Assembly: GCA_007117185.1 (NCBI GenBank)
Contig: SKHA01000059.1
Span: 1-7,151 of the forward strand
Direction: 5' to 3'
Source of the DNA: Spirochaeta sp.
GTDB lineage: Bacteria; Spirochaetota; Spirochaetia; DSM-27196; Alkalispirochaetaceae
Length of the DNA stretch: 7,151 nucleotides
Below the pieces are notes generated by a model. It was not told where the DNA came from and made no database searches. It worked only from the letters and a program-made list of their open reading frames with translations. Both the position numbers and the translations under genes were made by a program. Shown in pieces: positions 5,829-7,151 of the stretch (position 1 is its first letter; each line of letters begins with the position of its first letter).

Positions 5829-5870
5829 CCCGCATCCGTTCGCTTCGGCGGTACGTGTGCGGGTTTTTTT
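5829..5870 (+). terminator. Riboswitch-controlled intrinsic terminator (attenuator)
   Basis: Bases 5829-5843 and 5848-5863 fold into a long stem: CCCGCAT with GTGCGGG (one wobble), CGT with ACG, and CGC with GCG, with two mismatches and one bulge. It is capped by a C(UUCG)G tetraloop (5844-5847) and followed by seven T (5864-5870). It lies between the FMN aptamer and ribD, 40 bases before the start codon, so it is the expression platform: formed when FMN is bound, disrupted when it is not. The overlapping GCCCCG (5827-5832) can pair with CGGGGC (5640-5645) in the aptamer core, a candidate switch pairing. Confidence 0.92.
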
Positions 5871-5899
5871 ATCGGCGTACACACATATCGCCCCGAGCC

Positions 5900-5906
5900 G
5901 GGAGGT
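5900..5906 (+). promoter_or_regulatory. Shine-Dalgarno site fixing the ribD start
   Basis: GGGAGGT ends 4 bases before ATG 5911. The frame is open from a GTG at 5857, but that lies inside the attenuator stem and would encode no family-like sequence, so ATG 5911 is the start. Confidence 0.88.
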
Positions 5907-5910
5907 ACGC

Positions 5911-7056
5911 ATGGACAGAGATCGGGATGATCTGCTGCTGGCGCGCACTCTCGAGCTCGCACGAGGCGGCATCGGCCGGGTGGATCCCAATCCCCTGGTC
6001 GGAGCTGTCCTCGTCAAGTCTTCAGAGGTCGTCGCTACCGGTTTTCATCGTCAATACGGAGGGCTTCACGCCGAGGCGGAAGCACTGTACCGCGCCGGTC
6101 CCCGGGCCCGCGGGGGGACCCTCTACTGCAACCTCGAGCCGTGCGCATTTTCTTCGCCGCAGAAGCACCAGCCCCCCTGCGCCGAGGCGATCGTTGCTGC
6201 CGGGGTGAAGCGGGTGGTGATCGGTCAGATCGACCCCAACCCGAAGATGCGGGGGGCGGGGGTCGCGTACCTTGAGCGGGCCGGAGTAGAGGTTTCGGTT
6301 CTGCCTGAGGGGCCCCTGCTGGAGCGGATCTGGCGCTGCAACAAGCTTTTCAATACCACCATGGCTCTCCACCGCCCTCTGGTGCACCTCAAGTCGGCGA
6401 TCTCCCTGGACGGACGAATCGCCGCGGCCGGTGGGGACTCCCGCTGGATCACCGACGAGCGGGCCCGGCGGCACGCTCACCGGGTACGCTCGGGGTTCGA
6501 CGCCGTCCTCATTGGTCGCGGCACCGCCGAGACGGACGATCCGCTGCTCACCGTGCGCCTTGGCCGAAGCGGGGGGGCGGCTCGCCGGGGCCGGCAGCCC
6601 CGGGCGGTTGTCCTCGACCGAACCGCTCGACTCCCTCTGGATGGACGGCTGGTCCGGGAGCGGGCACACCAGCTGATGGTGGTCACCACCGACGCGGCGT
6701 CGGAGGAAGCCCGGCTGGGGCTGAGCGACCGCGGGGTCACCGTGATCACCCTTCCGGATACCGCCCCGGGCACCGTTCTTGCGGCGCTGTGGCAGGTGGG
6801 GATTCGCTCGGTCCTGGTGGAAGGCGGGGCGACCATCACCACGGCGTTCCTGCGCAGCGGCCTCTGGGACCTGTACAGTTTTTACATCGCCCCGCTGATC
6901 CTGGGAGAGGGGATTTCCGCTGTCGGCGACCTGGCAATTGCGGAGATCCCCGGGGCCTTACGACTGGAAGCGCCGCAGTGGCGGCGCATCGGAGATCAGC
7001 AACTGCTGAGCGGCTACCGACCAGGATGGTACGAAGATGTTCACCGGACTCATTGA
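5911..7056 (+). CDS. ribD: Bifunctional riboflavin biosynthesis protein RibD (pyrimidine deaminase / reductase)
   Basis: This 381-residue cytoplasmic enzyme performs two steps from the GTP cyclohydrolase II product: deamination of diaminohydroxyphosphoribosylaminopyrimidine, then NADPH-dependent reduction of the ribose side chain. The N-terminal deaminase domain has DPNPLVGAV (25-33), the zinc/catalytic HAE motif (H53, E55), and zinc cysteines C78 and C90 in LEPC...PPC. The gap between the cysteines is 11 residues rather than the 8 of E. coli RibD (EPCSHHGRTPPC), and the usual SH.GRT sequence is replaced by AFSSPQKHQ. The C-terminal reductase domain has KSAISLDGRIA (161-171), DSRWITDERAR (176-186), a GRGTAETDDPLLTVR stretch, EGGAT (304-308) and YIAPLILG. 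Length is slightly above the usual 360-370. It lies downstream of the FMN riboswitch and overlaps ribE, making it the first gene of the riboflavin operon. Confidence 0.97.
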   Translation: MDRDRDDLLLARTLELARGGIGRVDPNPLVGAVLVKSSEVVATGFHRQYGGLHAEAEALYRAGPRARGGTLYCNLEPCAFSSPQKHQPPCAEAIVAAGVKRVVIGQIDPNPKMRGAGVAYLERAGVEVSVLPEGPLLERIWRCNKLFNTTMALHRPLVHLKSAISLDGRIAAAGGDSRWITDERARRHAHRVRSGFDAVLIGRGTAETDDPLLTVRLGRSGGAARRGRQPRAVVLDRTARLPLDGRLVRERAHQLMVVTTDAASEEARLGLSDRGVTVITLPDTAPGTVLAALWQVGIRSVLVEGGATITTAFLRSGLWDLYSFYIAPLILGEGISAVGDLAIAEIPGALRLEAPQWRRIGDQQLLSGYRPGWYEDVHRTH

Positions 7057-7151
7057 AGAAATCGGACGGGTTACCGAGGTGCGCCGCCGCGGGGAGTGGC
7101 AGGTGCTCACCGTGGCGGCGGAAGGGGTCCTTGAGGGCACCCGCATCGGCG
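7037..7151 (+). CDS. ribE: Riboflavin synthase alpha chain, N-terminal part (runs off the window)
   Basis: Riboflavin synthase dismutates two molecules of 6,7-dimethyl-8-ribityllumazine to riboflavin. Only 38 codons are visible, but the start MFTGLIEEIGRVTEV is the hallmark N-terminus of the family (MFTGIIEEIG in many bacteria). ATG 7037 lies 20 bases before the ribD stop (7054-7056) in a different frame, so ribD and ribE overlap and are probably translationally coupled; GGATGG at 7024-7029 may serve as a weak ribosome site. The order ribD-ribE behind an FMN riboswitch matches the classic Bacillus-type riboflavin operon, so ribBA and ribH are plausible beyond the window (inference). The gene symbol follows the usage where ribE means riboflavin synthase. 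Confidence 0.93.
   Translation, partial: MFTGLIEEIGRVTEVRRRGEWQVLTVAAEGVLEGTRIG

Noticed and set aside
5857..5910. Upstream GTG start extending ribD by 18 codons
   Set aside because: It lies within the attenuator stem and T-run. ATG 5911 has a strong Shine-Dalgarno and begins family-like sequence.

Overview
The window is GC-rich, roughly 60% by eye. It carries three transcription units, all on the + strand. The gene style suggests a free-living, Gram-negative-type bacterium with an outer membrane. The signal-peptide junction of the binding protein (FAGGG) and an unfamiliar outer-membrane-like protein suggest Spirochaetales (a Spirochaeta/Alkalispirochaeta-like organism). That placement is an inference from style, not a database match.

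Bases 1-4547 hold the end of a CUT2 (ribose/galactose/xylose-type) sugar ABC transporter operon. In order it contains the C-terminal part of a periplasmic-binding-protein-fold protein (1-449), a two-domain ATPase of the RbsA/MglA type (546-2060), an RbsC-type permease with an unusual charged C-terminal tail of about 100 residues (2061-3323), and a complete secreted substrate-binding protein (3370-4479). ATPase and permease genes abut with no spacing. A 9-bp GC-rich hairpin lies between the permease and the second binding protein. A C(UUCG)G hairpin followed by a strong intrinsic terminator closes the operon. The sugar carried cannot be read from the sequence.

Bases 4589-5568 are a single gene for a secreted, beta-strand-rich protein, probably an outer-membrane barrel of unrecognised family. 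A good sigma-70-type promoter sits so close to the start codon that the mRNA is predicted to be leaderless or nearly so, and no Shine-Dalgarno sequence is visible.

Bases 5569-5910 form a 342-base gene-free regulatory stretch. It contains a strong promoter (TTGACA-N17-TATTTT), an FMN riboswitch (RFN element, 5634-5774) beginning about where transcription should start, and a UUCG-capped intrinsic terminator (5829-5870). These control riboflavin synthesis genes: ribD (5911-7056, bifunctional deaminase/reductase) and the start of ribE (7037 to the window end, riboflavin synthase), which overlaps ribD by 20 bases. FMN, made from the pathway's product, is expected to shut the operon down by premature termination.

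Most of the window is recognisable biology. The parts that most deserve a second look are the insertion in loop L2 of the FMN riboswitch, the predicted leaderless outer-membrane gene, the permease tail, the altered zinc-site spacing in RibD, and the presence of two binding-protein-fold genes in one transporter operon. I see no mobile element, CRISPR array, tRNA or rRNA.
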